Shown: positions 1-9,531, numbered from the stretch's first letter. The stretch is DNA of 64,000 nucleotides from Portibacter lacus (GCF_021533215.1 NZ_JAJNKA010000001.1:62001-126000), one strand, 5' to 3'. Notes: generated by a model from the sequence alone, not told the origin. Program-made: numbers and translations.

Positions 1-1
1 A

Positions 2-454
2 CCTTTACCAGATGGTTATACAGCGAATGCATTAGATCCTAATATTCCACCTCCGAGTGATGGAAAATTAGAAGTGAAAAAGTTAAGTCCTGGAAAAATT
101 ATCTATGGTAAAGATTTGACTTTCAAAGGTGGATCTCATAGTAGTACTTTAGATCTTGTTCCAGACCAAAAAGGAAATTATAGAGATGTGAAATTGGTGA
201 AATACCCAGAAAGTCCATCAGATCACTTTGAGAACTTCCTGAAAGCTTGTAAAGGAGAAGAGGAATGTCGTTCTTCTTTCGAAATAGGTGGACCACTTAG
301 TCAGGTGTTTACACTTGGTGTACTAGCTCAACGATTAAGTACCAACTTAGAATTTGATAGAAAGACAAAGCAAATTACAAATAACGACTTAGCAAATAGA
401 ATGCTTGTTGGAACTCCTCCAAGAAAAGGATGGGAAGAATTCTATAAGCTCTAA
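2..454 (+). CDS. Gfo/Idh/MocA-family oxidoreductase, C-terminal part (5' end outside window)
   Basis: The reading frame is open from the first bases, so only about the last 150 residues are present. The visible part matches the C-terminal half of secreted Gfo/Idh/MocA oxidoreductases common in Bacteroidota and Planctomycetota. It has an SDHFENFLKACKG stretch, a GGPLSQVFTLGVLAQR helix and the closing LVGTPPRKGWEEFYKL. In the family an N-terminal Rossmann domain binds NAD(P) and the C-terminal domain shapes the sugar site; the Rossmann part is not in view. An internal GTG at 74 is not a credible start because the homology continues upstream of it. It points toward the glycan-degradation genes that follow and may act on a sugar, but the substrate cannot be read. 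Family call fairly sure. Confidence 0.85.
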   Translation, partial: PLPDGYTANALDPNIPPPSDGKLEVKKLSPGKIIYGKDLTFKGGSHSSTLDLVPDQKGNYRDVKLVKYPESPSDHFENFLKACKGEEECRSSFEIGGPLSQVFTLGVLAQRLSTNLEFDRKTKQITNNDLANRMLVGTPPRKGWEEFYKL

Positions 455-489
455 GAATAAATTAAGGTTAAATTTTTATAAGATTAAAA

Positions 490-524
490 CATGCATGGCT
501 ATTCTATAGTCATGCATGCTTTTT
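490..524. terminator. Hairpin terminator between convergent genes
   Basis: A 13-bp stem (490-502 with 506-518, one G-T pair) closes a 3-nt loop and is followed by CTTTTT on the plus strand. On the minus strand it is followed by GTTTT. It sits between the oxidoreductase and the convergent DUF4861 gene and could stop transcription from both. The last codons and TAG stop of the DUF4861 gene lie inside the stem. Confidence 0.7.
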
Positions 525-1473
525 CTACAGCAGTTTGGAAATCCATCGCTGATTTTGGTCCGTCTATTCCTAATGACCACTGTGACATAAATCTATATTT
601 TACACCTTTTGCACTATTCCCAAATATATACAAATGGGTGAGGTCGTTAGTTATCTCACTAGGTTCGTAAGCAGAACTCGCCATTACCGCCATTCCCATA
701 TCGTGATTGTGATAAGATTGCTTGCCGTAGGTATATGCGTACAATTGATTCCCTACTTGACCGACAGTTACATTCGGCAAGTGTTTTACGATACCAGTTG
801 CGAAATGCATCCCTTCAGGTAACGCTCCATTTTCTACTTTTAGGTCAATGTCACAGTAGAAATTTCCAGTTTCTATACTCCAGTCTTGAATAATAGTGAA
901 GCTATGGTCCTCTATTTTTAAGTCTAAAAAGGTGGTTCGAATGGTTGACTTGTCATCTCCATCTTCGATCACTTCTATTTTTTTAGCAGACCAGTCTGAA
1001 AGCGTATATATTGTGTCCTTATAATAAATGCCAGGACTCCCGATACCTAGTGAGTTGCCAACCTTTAAGACATCAGCTCCCCAATCCATAATGTTGTGAT
1101 AATCCCACGAAACTGTGTCCATAACTAAATCAGGCACTTTCTTCGCGAAAATGTCAAAGCGATGTCTTTCGTCAGCATAGTAGCGGTAGGCAATCTTATC
1201 ATTTTCTAGTACGGGGCCTTCGAACATGAACCATTTATTTTGACCTACTAGATCATGAGGTACATCGAGTGATTTTTTATGAACGTAGGGTCCCGAGATC
1301 TTATTGATGTTGTTTTTGTCAAAGTCAAAATTTTGAACCTTAACAATGGCTTTGGTATGTTTTGCAGTGTTCGTTTTAGTTAACTGCTGACTGCCTAATT
1401 TTGGGTTGCAGCTGATGACTAAAGTATAAGCGAATAGAGAACAGATAAAATATTTTATAATGCTATTTTTCAT
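499..1473 (-). CDS. DUF4861-family lipoprotein
   Basis: A 324-residue secreted protein of the DUF4861 type, with no established reaction. It starts with a lipoprotein signal (hydrophobic stretch, then VISC with Cys22), so it is probably anchored in the outer or inner membrane. The body carries family hallmarks: an AYRYYADERHRFDIF block near residue 100, a DYHNIMDWGADVLKVG block near 130, and a late MSQWSLG motif. Members are often found next to polysaccharide lyase, hydrolase and oxidoreductase genes in polysaccharide loci, which fits the partial oxidoreductase and the sulfatases nearby. It lies 20 nt downstream of the bestrophin gene on the same strand, so the two may share a transcript. The 3' end runs into a terminator hairpin. 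Function beyond family is unknown. Confidence 0.75.
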   Translation of the reverse strand: MKNSIIKYFICSLFAYTLVISCNPKLGSQQLTKTNTAKHTKAIVKVQNFDFDKNNINKISGPYVHKKSLDVPHDLVGQNKWFMFEGPVLENDKIAYRYYADERHRFDIFAKKVPDLVMDTVSWDYHNIMDWGADVLKVGNSLGIGSPGIYYKDTIYTLSDWSAKKIEVIEDGDDKSTIRTTFLDLKIEDHSFTIIQDWSIETGNFYCDIDLKVENGALPEGMHFATGIVKHLPNVTVGQVGNQLYAYTYGKQSYHNHDMGMAVMASSAYEPSEITNDLTHLYIFGNSAKGVKYRFMSQWSLGIDGPKSAMDFQTAVEKACMTIE

Positions 1474-1493
1474 TATTTAAATGTTTGTCAAGT

Positions 1494-2549
1494 TTAAAAT
1501 TGTGTATGATATTTTACCGGAAATTGCTCCGGAATATTTTCTAATGATTCTCCCATATTCTGGCGAAGATCTATTTCAATTCCTCGAGCGATAGTGGAAA
1601 TTGGGACGTCGTTCGGTGTACCTTCGAAAGGATTCTCACCAGTTCTTCCTATCCGTTCCATAGTATGAAAGATCCATGCAACCAATACATAAAATGGGAT
1701 GCAAAACCATACAAAAACACTGCCCAACCATTCATGGTCTGAAGCTATTTCTGATCCTATCTCAGCGAATTGAGGAATAAGAGCGAGTGGAAGCATCAGT
1801 ACAAAAATCCACATGAAATAGTAGTTTAATGTGGCGAATTGGCGTGGATATGGAAAGTTTTTAATCCTTTCACTTTTTCCTTGTAAAGAGAGCAACTCTT
1901 GGAGCAAACCTTCTAATTCTAAAAATGAAAACTCCCACAAGATTCCTTTTTCTTTGAGTTCTCTTAAATGATGAGATTGCAGATATATCAAGGCAGTTTG
2001 TTTATTGTTTTTGTCTGCAATATAATCGAGATCTTCCTTGGATAGGTAAGGTTTTAAATCATCTTGTAAGTTTGATTCTCTTTCTGGCGGTTTAGTATCC
2101 CATTCCTTATTCGTTTTATGATTGTAGGTGGTTTCCCACGGTTTAGGCATTCTCATGCTATGTCTCAGGACTGTCATCCATGCAATATGTCGATAGGTTA
2201 TGTTTTTTATTTCAAATTTTAGATCTTTATCATCAACTGGAGATTGACTATACTCATTAGTAACCATATCCTGAAGATACATCCCAAGTGTTCGAGATGT
2301 ATTAACGATTCCTCCCCATATTTTTCTTGCCTCCCAGATTCGACCATAAGCAGCATTATTTTGAAAACCAATTACGAATGCTACTGCTGTACCTATTAGT
2401 GCTAGTGGTGTCCAAGGAATTCTTAGCCATTCTAATCCAAAGAAATAATAAATGGAAACAAAAATAGAAATGAGAACTAGAAAGAAAAATGTTTCGAATC
2501 TTGTCCACATAATCATTTCGAAAGCGGAATATGTTTTCTTAATATGCAT
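1494..2549 (-). CDS. Bestrophin family ion channel
   Basis: A 351-residue membrane protein of the bestrophin/UPF0187 family. Members form pentameric channels that pass chloride or, in some bacteria, cations. Visible signs are an N-terminal helix (about 18-38), a second segment around 45-62 ending in the typical GFQNNAAYGRIWEARKIWG motif, a long polar cytoplasmic region, and two further hydrophobic segments around 245-265 and 275-295. After these comes GRTGENPFEGTPNDVP, which matches the family's ENPF region near the C-terminus. The length is slightly above the usual ~300 residues of bacterial members. It is the first gene of a likely two-gene unit with the DUF4861 lipoprotein. Ion selectivity cannot be told from sequence. 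Confidence 0.9.
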   Translation of the reverse strand: MHIKKTYSAFEMIMWTRFETFFFLVLISIFVSIYYFFGLEWLRIPWTPLALIGTAVAFVIGFQNNAAYGRIWEARKIWGGIVNTSRTLGMYLQDMVTNEYSQSPVDDKDLKFEIKNITYRHIAWMTVLRHSMRMPKPWETTYNHKTNKEWDTKPPERESNLQDDLKPYLSKEDLDYIADKNNKQTALIYLQSHHLRELKEKGILWEFSFLELEGLLQELLSLQGKSERIKNFPYPRQFATLNYYFMWIFVLMLPLALIPQFAEIGSEIASDHEWLGSVFVWFCIPFYVLVAWIFHTMERIGRTGENPFEGTPNDVPISTIARGIEIDLRQNMGESLENIPEQFPVKYHTQF

Positions 2550-2898
2550 GAGGTGTTTTTTAGGTATAGGTATTGGTCATCTGAATCCTAATTGGCATTG
2601 TTAAAATAAAATATTTTATTTGAAATAGTCCCTTTTCTAGAATTTACATTGATTAAATATGATGAGGAAAGCCATTTTTATCAAATTTGGCTTACTGCTT
2701 TGTTGTCAGCACCACTATGCTTTTTTGATATGAATATTCATTTCTTCTTGATGGAAGGTGGTATTCTTCTAATTATTAAGTGAATTTTTCTAGTTCTAAA
2801 AAACTATATCCTTTTAACTATTAGGCCTAACCTATAATCTTTAAACAATTTTATTAAATTGTGACCTATCATATCTAAGCTTAGGAAAAGAATACAAA
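2550..2898. other. Intergenic region between divergent bestrophin and sulfatase genes
   Basis: This 349-nt AT-rich stretch must hold the promoters of both divergent units. It contains an 18-bp AT-only palindrome at 2604-2621, about 55 nt upstream of the bestrophin start, which could be an operator or simply low-complexity DNA. A 24-codon open frame at 2659-2733 (starting MMRKAIFIKFG) resembles the start of a signal peptide but ends at once; it may be a relic. No clear TAnnTTTG promoter was found. Confidence 0.4.
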
Positions 2899-4476
2899 AT
2901 GAAGAATTTATTAGGAAAGCTCTTTGGAGCAATATTATTGGTAATAACGGTTTACGGCTGTGCTGAAAAGACTGAAGAAGTTGCAGAAAGACCGAATATC
3001 TTATTTATCATGTCGGATGACCACACCTCACAAGCCTGGGGAATATATGGTGGCCTTCTAGAAGAATACGTACATAATAAGAATATCAAAAGGCTAGCTT
3101 CTGAAGGTTGTGTGCTTGAAAATTGTCTGGTTTCGAACTCGATTTGTACACCGAGTAGGGCAACCATTCTTACTGGTCAATACAGTCACATAAATGGCGT
3201 AATAACTTTAGGAGCTGGATTGTCTCCAGACCACATTAATATTGCCAAGGTGATGGGTGGCGGAGGTTATCAGACGTCTGTCATTGGGAAGTGGCACTTG
3301 AAGCAAGAACCAGGTGGATTTGATTACTATTGTGTCCTTCCAGGTCAAGGTAGATATTGGGATCCGATTCTAAAAACAAAAGAGAACTGGCAAGATTACG
3401 GCAAAGGAGGAAAGCCGTATAAAGGATTTAGCACAGATGTAATTGCAGATATGGCAATCGACTGGATCGATAACCGAGATACAACTAAACCATTTATGGC
3501 GATGTGTCATTTCAAGGCTACTCATGAACCATTTGATTATCCTGAAAGATTTAGTGATTTATATAGAGATATCGATATCCCGACACCAGAGTCTTTTTAC
3601 GATAATAGTGCTGAAACGAATGGTCGAGTTTTTAAAGGTCAATCTATCGATAACTTGAAAAAGAGATATCTAGATGCAACTGCGAACCCTGAGAAACGTC
3701 GGGATTATATGGACTATCCAGAACTTCCATTTGTTGTTGATGGTCTAGCTGATGATGAAGCAAGGATGAAAACGTATCAAAAATTCGTTAAGGATTTCAT
3801 GCGTTGTGGCGCGGCGATCGATGATAATATTGGTAAATTATTAGACTACCTAGACGAATCAGGACTAGCGGAAAATACCATTGTGATTTACACGGCTGAC
3901 CAAGGTTACTTCCTAGGAGAGCATGGATGGTTCGATAAGCGTCTTATCTATGAAGAGTCTATTCATATGCCTTTCGTGATCAGATATCCGAAAGAAATTC
4001 CAGCAGGCACAAGAAATAAAGATTTGATAGAAAATGCTGATTTCTCGGCATTATTCGCGGATTACGCTGGGATTGATTATCCAGCAGAAATGCAAGGTGT
4101 TAGCTTTAGAGAAAATCTGAAAGGGAATACACCTGATGATTGGAGGAAATATGGTTACTACAGATATTGGGATCATTCTAGGGATCGTCCTGGTCATTTC
4201 GGAATTAGAGGTGAGCGTTACAAATTAGCTTTTTATTATGGAAATGGACTTGCGGTGAATAAATACACACCTGAGGAAATGCCGACTAAATTTTGGGAGT
4301 TCTTTGACCTTGAAAAAGATCCGAAAGAAGGGCATAATGCATACAATGATCCTGAATACAAGGATGTCATTGCAGAAATGAAAGTTGAGATTATGAACCA
4401 AAGGAAGATGTTAAAAGATTTGGATGAAGGGAATGAAGAAATGGCTCAGATTATCGAGGCACACTGGAATGATTAA
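2899..4476 (+). CDS. Sulfatase (S1 formylglycine type), lipoprotein
   Basis: A 525-residue alkaline-phosphatase-fold sulfatase that should remove sulfate esters from a carbohydrate. The signal peptide ends at VYGC, so Cys21 is probably lipidated. The metal-binding aspartates lie in MSDDHTSQ (residues 38-45). The signature ICTPSRATILTG places the nucleophile at Cys83, which must be converted to formylglycine by a separate maturase not in this window. A GKWHLK motif and a later YTADQGYFLGEHGWFDKR block supply further active-site residues. The length is normal. It is followed after 31 nt by a GH95 gene and then a GH20 gene on the same strand, suggesting a joint role on a sulfated, fucosylated glycan. 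The S1 subfamily, and so the exact linkage, cannot be assigned by eye. Confidence 0.92.
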   Translation: MKNLLGKLFGAILLVITVYGCAEKTEEVAERPNILFIMSDDHTSQAWGIYGGLLEEYVHNKNIKRLASEGCVLENCLVSNSICTPSRATILTGQYSHINGVITLGAGLSPDHINIAKVMGGGGYQTSVIGKWHLKQEPGGFDYYCVLPGQGRYWDPILKTKENWQDYGKGGKPYKGFSTDVIADMAIDWIDNRDTTKPFMAMCHFKATHEPFDYPERFSDLYRDIDIPTPESFYDNSAETNGRVFKGQSIDNLKKRYLDATANPEKRRDYMDYPELPFVVDGLADDEARMKTYQKFVKDFMRCGAAIDDNIGKLLDYLDESGLAENTIVIYTADQGYFLGEHGWFDKRLIYEESIHMPFVIRYPKEIPAGTRNKDLIENADFSALFADYAGIDYPAEMQGVSFRENLKGNTPDDWRKYGYYRYWDHSRDRPGHFGIRGERYKLAFYYGNGLAVNKYTPEEMPTKFWEFFDLEKDPKEGHNAYNDPEYKDVIAEMKVEIMNQRKMLKDLDEGNEEMAQIIEAHWND

Positions 4477-4507
4477 GGTATTAGGGAATAATGCAAATAA
4501 AAAATTC

Positions 4508-6820
4508 ATGAAGAAATTCAAAGGAATGAAATTGGGCTTTGTGCTTTTTTTTATAATCGTATTTAATTTCGCAGGTTTAGGTCAGCAAGAAGCGAGTCTC
4601 AATTATGATACTGCTGCAAAAGTGTGGACAGAAGCATTGCCTGTAGGGAATGGTCGACTAGGTGGGATGATTTATGGAGGTGTTGCACAAGAGCACATTC
4701 AGTTCAATGAAGAAACACTTTGGGCTGGAGAACCACATGACTATGCTCATCAAGGCGCTAAGAATTACCTAGGTGAAATTAGACAGTTATTAACAGATGG
4801 CAATAGTAAAGCAGCACATAAATTAGCGCAAGACCATTTTATGAGCGAGCCTTTAAAGCAATTGCCTTATCAGCCATTTGGGGATCTCTATCTGAATTTT
4901 GAAAATCATGAAGAATTTACCAACTATAGAAGATCACTAGATCTAAGTAGTGCCATTTCTAAAGTGAGCTACACCGCTAAAGGCGTTAATTTTACCAGAG
5001 ACGTTTTTGTAAGTCACCCAGATCAAGTGATGGTTGTTAGATTAGAAGCAGACAAAAAAGGATCACTCAGTTTTGAAGTCAATATGGATGCAGAACATGA
5101 GGAGAAAAAATTGACCTCGAACGATAATCAACAAAGCTTAGAAATAGCGGTCAAAGATGGTGCTCTTCATGGTGCCGCGAGACTTAAAGTAGAAACAGAT
5201 GGTTCGCTGACAGAAAAAGACGGAGTGCTTAGCATTGCAAATGCAAGTAGTGCAACAATCTATCTTACAGCAGCGACGAACTACATCAATTTTAGAGATG
5301 TTAGCGGAAATCCTGCCGAATTGGTAGAGGATTATTTGGCGGAAATTGAGGGGGAATCGTATGAACAAATCAAAACGAATCATTTAGAAGATTACCAGGA
5401 ATTGTATAATCGATTCAGTGTTGATTTCGGTGATAATGGTCAATCTGCAAAAACGACAGATCAGCGAATTTATGACTTTTGGAAGAATCCAGATGATCCA
5501 GAATTGTTGGCACTTTATATTCAGTTCGCCCGATACCTCACCATTTCTACGAGTAGACCAGGAACGAATCCTTCTAATCTCCAGGGCATCTGGAATGATA
5601 AAATGGTACCACCATGGTTAAGTGGATATACGACTAATATCAATTTAGAAATGAATTATTGGCCAGTAGAAATCACTAATCTTAGTGAGTGTCATGAGCC
5701 TCTTTTTAAGTTTATCAGCGAATTATCTGAAAGTGGGAGCGTAGTTGCTAAGGAGCATTACGATGCCGATGGTTGGGTAGCTCATCACAATGTGGACTTG
5801 TGGCGTGGAGCTGCTCCAGTGAATGCTTCTCACCACGGAATATGGGTGACAGGTGGCGCTTGGTTAAGTACGCACATCTGGGAGCATTACCTCTTCACTA
5901 TGGACGAACAGTTTCTAAAAGACAGGTATCCATTGATGAGAGATGCGGCGATCTTCTTTACTGATTTCCTCTATAAAGATCCGAATACAGGATACTTAAT
6001 AAGTTCTCCTTCGAATTCTCCTGAAATAGGCGGCTTGGTTGCTGGTCCTACGATGGATCATCAGATTATCAGAGCACTTTTTAGAAATACTATTGAGGCT
6101 GCGAAGGTCTTAGGTGAGGATGAAGAATTAGTGATGAAACTGAATGCCTTGATACCGGAAATTGCTCCGAACCAAATTGGTCAACATGGTCAACTGCAAG
6201 AATGGCTCGAAGACAAAGATGATCCTGATGTTCATCACAGACATGTTTCTCATTTGTGGGCAGTCTATCCGGGTAATGAAATCAACCTTTTCGATACGCC
6301 AGATTTAATGAAAGCTGCTAAGCAGTCTCTTGAATTTCGAGGAGATAATGGGACGGGATGGAGTTTAGCTTGGAAGGTCAATTTTTGGGCACGATTTAGA
6401 GACGGAAATCATGCCTACAAAATATTGCATGGACTACTTAGCCCTGCAGAAGAACCTTTACGTAAAAATAAAGGTGGCTCTTACCCTAATCTATTTGATG
6501 CTCATCCACCATTTCAGATAGATGGAAATTTCGGGGGAACTTCAGGGATTTTAGAAATGTTGGTTCAGAGTCATTTAGAAGGAATCGAATTATTGCCAGC
6601 GTTACCTGATGCACTTCCTGAAGGCGAAGTATCAGGCCTTTGTGCACGAGGAGGATTCGAGTTATCGTTCAAGTGGAAAGATGGTATTTTAGAGAATTTA
6701 GAAGTGCTTTCTAAAAAGGGAGGGACTTGTCGATTGGCATATGGTGATAACATTACGATTATAGAAACAAAGAAGGGAGAAACCTATCAATTCAATGGTT
6801 CATTGAAAGAAATGAAGTGA
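4508..6820 (+). CDS. GH95-family alpha-L-fucosidase (or related alpha-galactosidase)
   Basis: A GH95 glycoside hydrolase that inverts at the anomeric centre and typically releases terminal alpha-1,2-L-fucose; some members act on L-galactose. From the ATG at 4508 the product has 770 residues. This start gives a clean signal peptide (MKKFKGMKLGFVLFF...), whereas the open frame back to 4424 would overlap the sulfatase gene. The N-terminal beta-sandwich begins with the family's WTEALPVGNGRLGGMIYGG. The (alpha/alpha)6 barrel carries NINLEMNYWP (Asn377, Asn379), SSPSNSPE (Glu506) and IDGNFGG (Asp672), matching the Asn/Asn/Glu/Asp catalytic set known for the Bifidobacterium enzyme AfcA. It lies between a sulfatase and a GH20 gene. 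Confidence 0.9.
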   Translation: MKKFKGMKLGFVLFFIIVFNFAGLGQQEASLNYDTAAKVWTEALPVGNGRLGGMIYGGVAQEHIQFNEETLWAGEPHDYAHQGAKNYLGEIRQLLTDGNSKAAHKLAQDHFMSEPLKQLPYQPFGDLYLNFENHEEFTNYRRSLDLSSAISKVSYTAKGVNFTRDVFVSHPDQVMVVRLEADKKGSLSFEVNMDAEHEEKKLTSNDNQQSLEIAVKDGALHGAARLKVETDGSLTEKDGVLSIANASSATIYLTAATNYINFRDVSGNPAELVEDYLAEIEGESYEQIKTNHLEDYQELYNRFSVDFGDNGQSAKTTDQRIYDFWKNPDDPELLALYIQFARYLTISTSRPGTNPSNLQGIWNDKMVPPWLSGYTTNINLEMNYWPVEITNLSECHEPLFKFISELSESGSVVAKEHYDADGWVAHHNVDLWRGAAPVNASHHGIWVTGGAWLSTHIWEHYLFTMDEQFLKDRYPLMRDAAIFFTDFLYKDPNTGYLISSPSNSPEIGGLVAGPTMDHQIIRALFRNTIEAAKVLGEDEELVMKLNALIPEIAPNQIGQHGQLQEWLEDKDDPDVHHRHVSHLWAVYPGNEINLFDTPDLMKAAKQSLEFRGDNGTGWSLAWKVNFWARFRDGNHAYKILHGLLSPAEEPLRKNKGGSYPNLFDAHPPFQIDGNFGGTSGILEMLVQSHLEGIELLPALPDALPEGEVSGLCARGGFELSFKWKDGILENLEVLSKKGGTCRLAYGDNITIIETKKGETYQFNGSLKEMK

Positions 6821-6829
6821 TAAAAAGTT

Positions 6830-8668
6830 ATGATGATTAAGTCTACGTTACTCTGTCTATTCATTTTATTGGTTTCAATGGCTAAAGCCAATGACACTTT
6901 AAATCTAATTCCTATTCCTGAAAAAATTACTTTCAAGGAAGGAGCATTTTCTTTTTCAGAAAAGACGCAGATCTATTTGCCTAAAGAATTTGAATCAGAC
7001 TTGAAACCTTACATCAACGAAAAAGTGAAAGCTGATCTTGGTGTTTCGGTTCAAATATTGACCGAAAAAAAGAAAGGAGCGCAGATTATCTTCGTAATCG
7101 TAAAGGATGGATTCACACAAGACGGTGCTTATACCTTAGATGTTTCTCCTAAGGAAATTAAAGTTACCTCTAATTCTTATGCTGGATTATTTTATGGATT
7201 CCAGACCTTAAGACAATTGATGCCAGTCAATAACGGAACCGCGTTCGAAATACCAGCTGTTAGGATTGAAGATAGTCCCAGATTTGATTGGAGAGGATTG
7301 ATGATAGATGTTTCACGGCATTTTCAATCTAAGGAATTTATCATGAAGCAGATCGATGTGATAGCTGCATACAAATTGAATAAATTTCATTGGCACTTAA
7401 CCGATGATCAAGGATGGCGAGTAGAAATAAAGAAGTATGCGTTGTTAACAGAAAAGGGAGCATGGCGGGCAGATCGCACTGGAATTGCTTGGTGGAGTAG
7501 GGATGCGGCAACAGCCGATGAGCCTAAAACGGTAGGTGGTTTTTATACCCAAGACGATATTCGAGAAGTGTTGGAATACGCAAGAATTAGAAATGTAGAA
7601 GTCATTCCAGAGATCGATGTTCCTGGACATAGTAAAGCTTTAGTGGCTTCCTATCCAATGTTGTCCTGCCTCGATGATCAAGAATTCGAAGTAGCAGTCG
7701 GTGGAAAAGCACCTGATAATGCACTTTGTCCAAGTAAAGAAACAACTTATGAATTCTTGACGGATGTGGTAGCTGAAATTGCAGCACTATTTCCGACTCA
7801 ATATATCCACTTAGGTGGAGATGAATGCAATAAGTCCAACTGGAAAAAATGTCCACATTGTAGTAAGATGATGGCCGATGAAAAATTGAACGATTACGAA
7901 GAACTGCAAAGTTATTTCATGGGAAGGATGAATTCCATTGTCAATGATCATGGGAAAAAGATGATCGGCTGGGATGAAATACTTAGTGGAAAAGGAGCAA
8001 AAGGTGCGACGATTATGGCATGGAGGAGAAATAGATTCACTCCAGAGTTAGATGCCCCGCGCGGAGGATATCCGACGATCATGACTTCTTACGAAGATGT
8101 TTATATCAGCCAAGTTCAAGGACCTTCTATTTTAGAACCAGAAGGCCCGAGGGTGGTGTTGCCACTTTCTAAAGTTTACAATTCTGAACCGATGCCATCA
8201 GGCTTAAGTATGAAAGAGCAGGAATTGGTTCTTGGGACGGAGATGTGTCTTTGGGCGGAATTCACACCGACAGAAAGTCACGCAGAATATATGCTGTATC
8301 CACGGACGATTGCTCAGTCAGAATTAGCTTGGAGTAGACCAGAAAATAAAGATTGGCAGCGATTTCAGAAGAACCTTCCAAGGCATTTTCTAAGATTAGA
8401 ACGCAATGGCGTAAACTATTCGAAAAGCATGTACAGTGTATATGCATCTTACGCGATAGATGAATTGCATGGAAATGTTCGAGTGCTTATGGAAACAGAA
8501 ACGGACGGGAATGAAATCAGATATACTTTAAACGGTAAAGATCCTGACTTGAATTCGGATCTCTGTACAGGAATGGTTACTGCCAATATAAGATCACTTC
8601 TGAAAGCTGGACTTTTCAATAAGGATGGAAAATTGCTAGGAAAAATAACGGAGATAAGATTGAGATAG
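6830..8668 (+). CDS. GH20 beta-N-acetylhexosaminidase
   Basis: A 612-residue secreted exo-beta-N-acetylhexosaminidase. The signal peptide ends around MAKAND. A GH20b-type domain (about 25-140) precedes the TIM barrel, which opens with RFDWRGLMIDVSRHF near residue 152. The catalytic pair is Asp331-Glu332 in HLGGDECNKSNW; the Asp supports the substrate acetamido group and the Glu is the acid/base, as known for the family. Downstream tryptophans (GWDEILSG, MAWRR, LWAEFTPTE) fit the -1 subsite. The C-terminal part after about 560 is a short beta region rather than a full chitobiase-type domain. It starts 9 nt after the GH95 stop, so the two are surely co-transcribed. Likely substrate: GlcNAc or GalNAc ends exposed by the sulfatase and fucosidase. 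Confidence 0.93.
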   Translation: MMIKSTLLCLFILLVSMAKANDTLNLIPIPEKITFKEGAFSFSEKTQIYLPKEFESDLKPYINEKVKADLGVSVQILTEKKKGAQIIFVIVKDGFTQDGAYTLDVSPKEIKVTSNSYAGLFYGFQTLRQLMPVNNGTAFEIPAVRIEDSPRFDWRGLMIDVSRHFQSKEFIMKQIDVIAAYKLNKFHWHLTDDQGWRVEIKKYALLTEKGAWRADRTGIAWWSRDAATADEPKTVGGFYTQDDIREVLEYARIRNVEVIPEIDVPGHSKALVASYPMLSCLDDQEFEVAVGGKAPDNALCPSKETTYEFLTDVVAEIAALFPTQYIHLGGDECNKSNWKKCPHCSKMMADEKLNDYEELQSYFMGRMNSIVNDHGKKMIGWDEILSGKGAKGATIMAWRRNRFTPELDAPRGGYPTIMTSYEDVYISQVQGPSILEPEGPRVVLPLSKVYNSEPMPSGLSMKEQELVLGTEMCLWAEFTPTESHAEYMLYPRTIAQSELAWSRPENKDWQRFQKNLPRHFLRLERNGVNYSKSMYSVYASYAIDELHGNVRVLMETETDGNEIRYTLNGKDPDLNSDLCTGMVTANIRSLLKAGLFNKDGKLLGKITEIRLR

Positions 8669-8684
8669 GTAAGGACTATTTTTT

Positions 8685-9341
8685 TTAATCTTCCATTTCC
8701 TTTTCTAAAAATTTCGCCACTAATTCGCCTAATTGTACATAGCCGTCTTTTTCGTAATGAACGTTGTCTAATGCCGTTCCATAATCTTTATGAATGGCGA
8801 TAGATGATTCGTAAATGTCATTCACTATGACCCCATGCTTTTTCATCACCACTTTCGCAGCATCGTTATATTTAATAGCATCTTCTGTGAATCTGCCCTG
8901 TTCTGCTTCTGGAACAAAAGATGTCGTTACAAATATTAATTTTGCTTTAGATTTTCGCTTAATGATGGTGACTAAAGAATCGAGATTGGCAGCATATTGA
9001 TCCACATCGTAGGTGATGTCCCCATTGATTTTGTCTCTTTTTCCTTGGACTTTTGAATCTGGATGGCGGTAACATAAATCCCATAATCCCCAGTTAAACT
9101 GGATAATATCCCATTTCTGAGTGCCTAGCCATTCTTCCACCTTTTCTAACCCTGTTCCAGTGTGCTGGGCATTTCCTTTATTATGAACTACAGTTGCTTT
9201 ATCTGCTAAGTATTTCGCCACAAATGGAGTATAGCCTATGGAAATGGAGTCGCCGATAATGAGAATATGCTTTTGTTTTTCATTAGGTTTAAAAGCTAGA
9301 AAACATGTTATTATGAAAACTATTACTAGATTTTTTTTCAT
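8685..9341 (-). CDS. SGNH/GDSL-type hydrolase, secreted
   Basis: A small secreted esterase-like protein of the SGNH superfamily. The ATG at 9341 is preferred because the residues that follow form a normal signal peptide (MKKNLVIVFIITCFLAF), giving 218 residues. Block I is IIGDSISIG with the nucleophile Ser32; the last block is DNVHYEKDGY, which carries the Asp and His. The middle shows FNWGLWDL in the place of the usual GxND block. In carbohydrate loci such enzymes often remove acetyl groups, which is plausible here but not shown. It converges on the GH20 gene with a 16-nt gap, so it is a separate transcript. Substrate unknown. Confidence 0.8.
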   Translation of the reverse strand: MKKNLVIVFIITCFLAFKPNEKQKHILIIGDSISIGYTPFVAKYLADKATVVHNKGNAQHTGTGLEKVEEWLGTQKWDIIQFNWGLWDLCYRHPDSKVQGKRDKINGDITYDVDQYAANLDSLVTIIKRKSKAKLIFVTTSFVPEAEQGRFTEDAIKYNDAAKVVMKKHGVIVNDIYESSIAIHKDYGTALDNVHYEKDGYVQLGELVAKFLEKEMED

Positions 9342-9405
9342 TTTTATTGATGAGTTTATGGGCATTCTTTAATCAGATACTAATTGTTTTCGAAGATAGA
9401 AAAAA

Positions 9406-9464
9406 GCAAGTAAGTTTTCGCTACTTTAGTAGCGTACTTAGAACGAAGCTAAAGCATCGAATAC
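9406..9464. repeat. REP-like composite repeat, copy 1 (IR-A plus IR-B)
   Basis: Two adjacent palindromic units. Unit A (9406-9435) contains CGCTACTTTAGTAGCG at 9419-9434, a 7-bp stem with a 2-nt centre. Unit B (9443-9464) contains GAAGCTAAAGCATC, an imperfect version of a palindrome that is perfect in another copy at 10342. The pair recurs on the other side of the transposase relic, which is the arrangement seen with REP elements and RAYT transposases. Confidence 0.75.
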
Positions 9465-9508
9465 AATGGGGTAAAATAAGTGTGGAATAATTAGTTTTAA
9501 TTATGCAC

Positions 9509-9531
9509 AAGTTTTCCTACTTTAGTAGCGT
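9509..9531. repeat. REP-like repeat, degenerate unit A
   Basis: CACAAGTTTTCCTACTTTAG followed by TAGCGT is unit A with one base (G of the CGCTAC stem) missing, so the hairpin is weakened. It lies 28 nt before the likely start of the RAYT relic. Confidence 0.6.

Noticed and set aside
2604-2621. AT-only 18-bp palindrome as a firm operator
   Set aside because: It contains only A and T in AT-rich DNA, so chance symmetry is likely; kept only as a remark in the intergenic entry.
4424-4507. Start of the GH95 gene at 4424
   Set aside because: It would overlap the sulfatase by 53 nt and place a basic, non-signal sequence before the signal peptide; ATG 4508 fits better.
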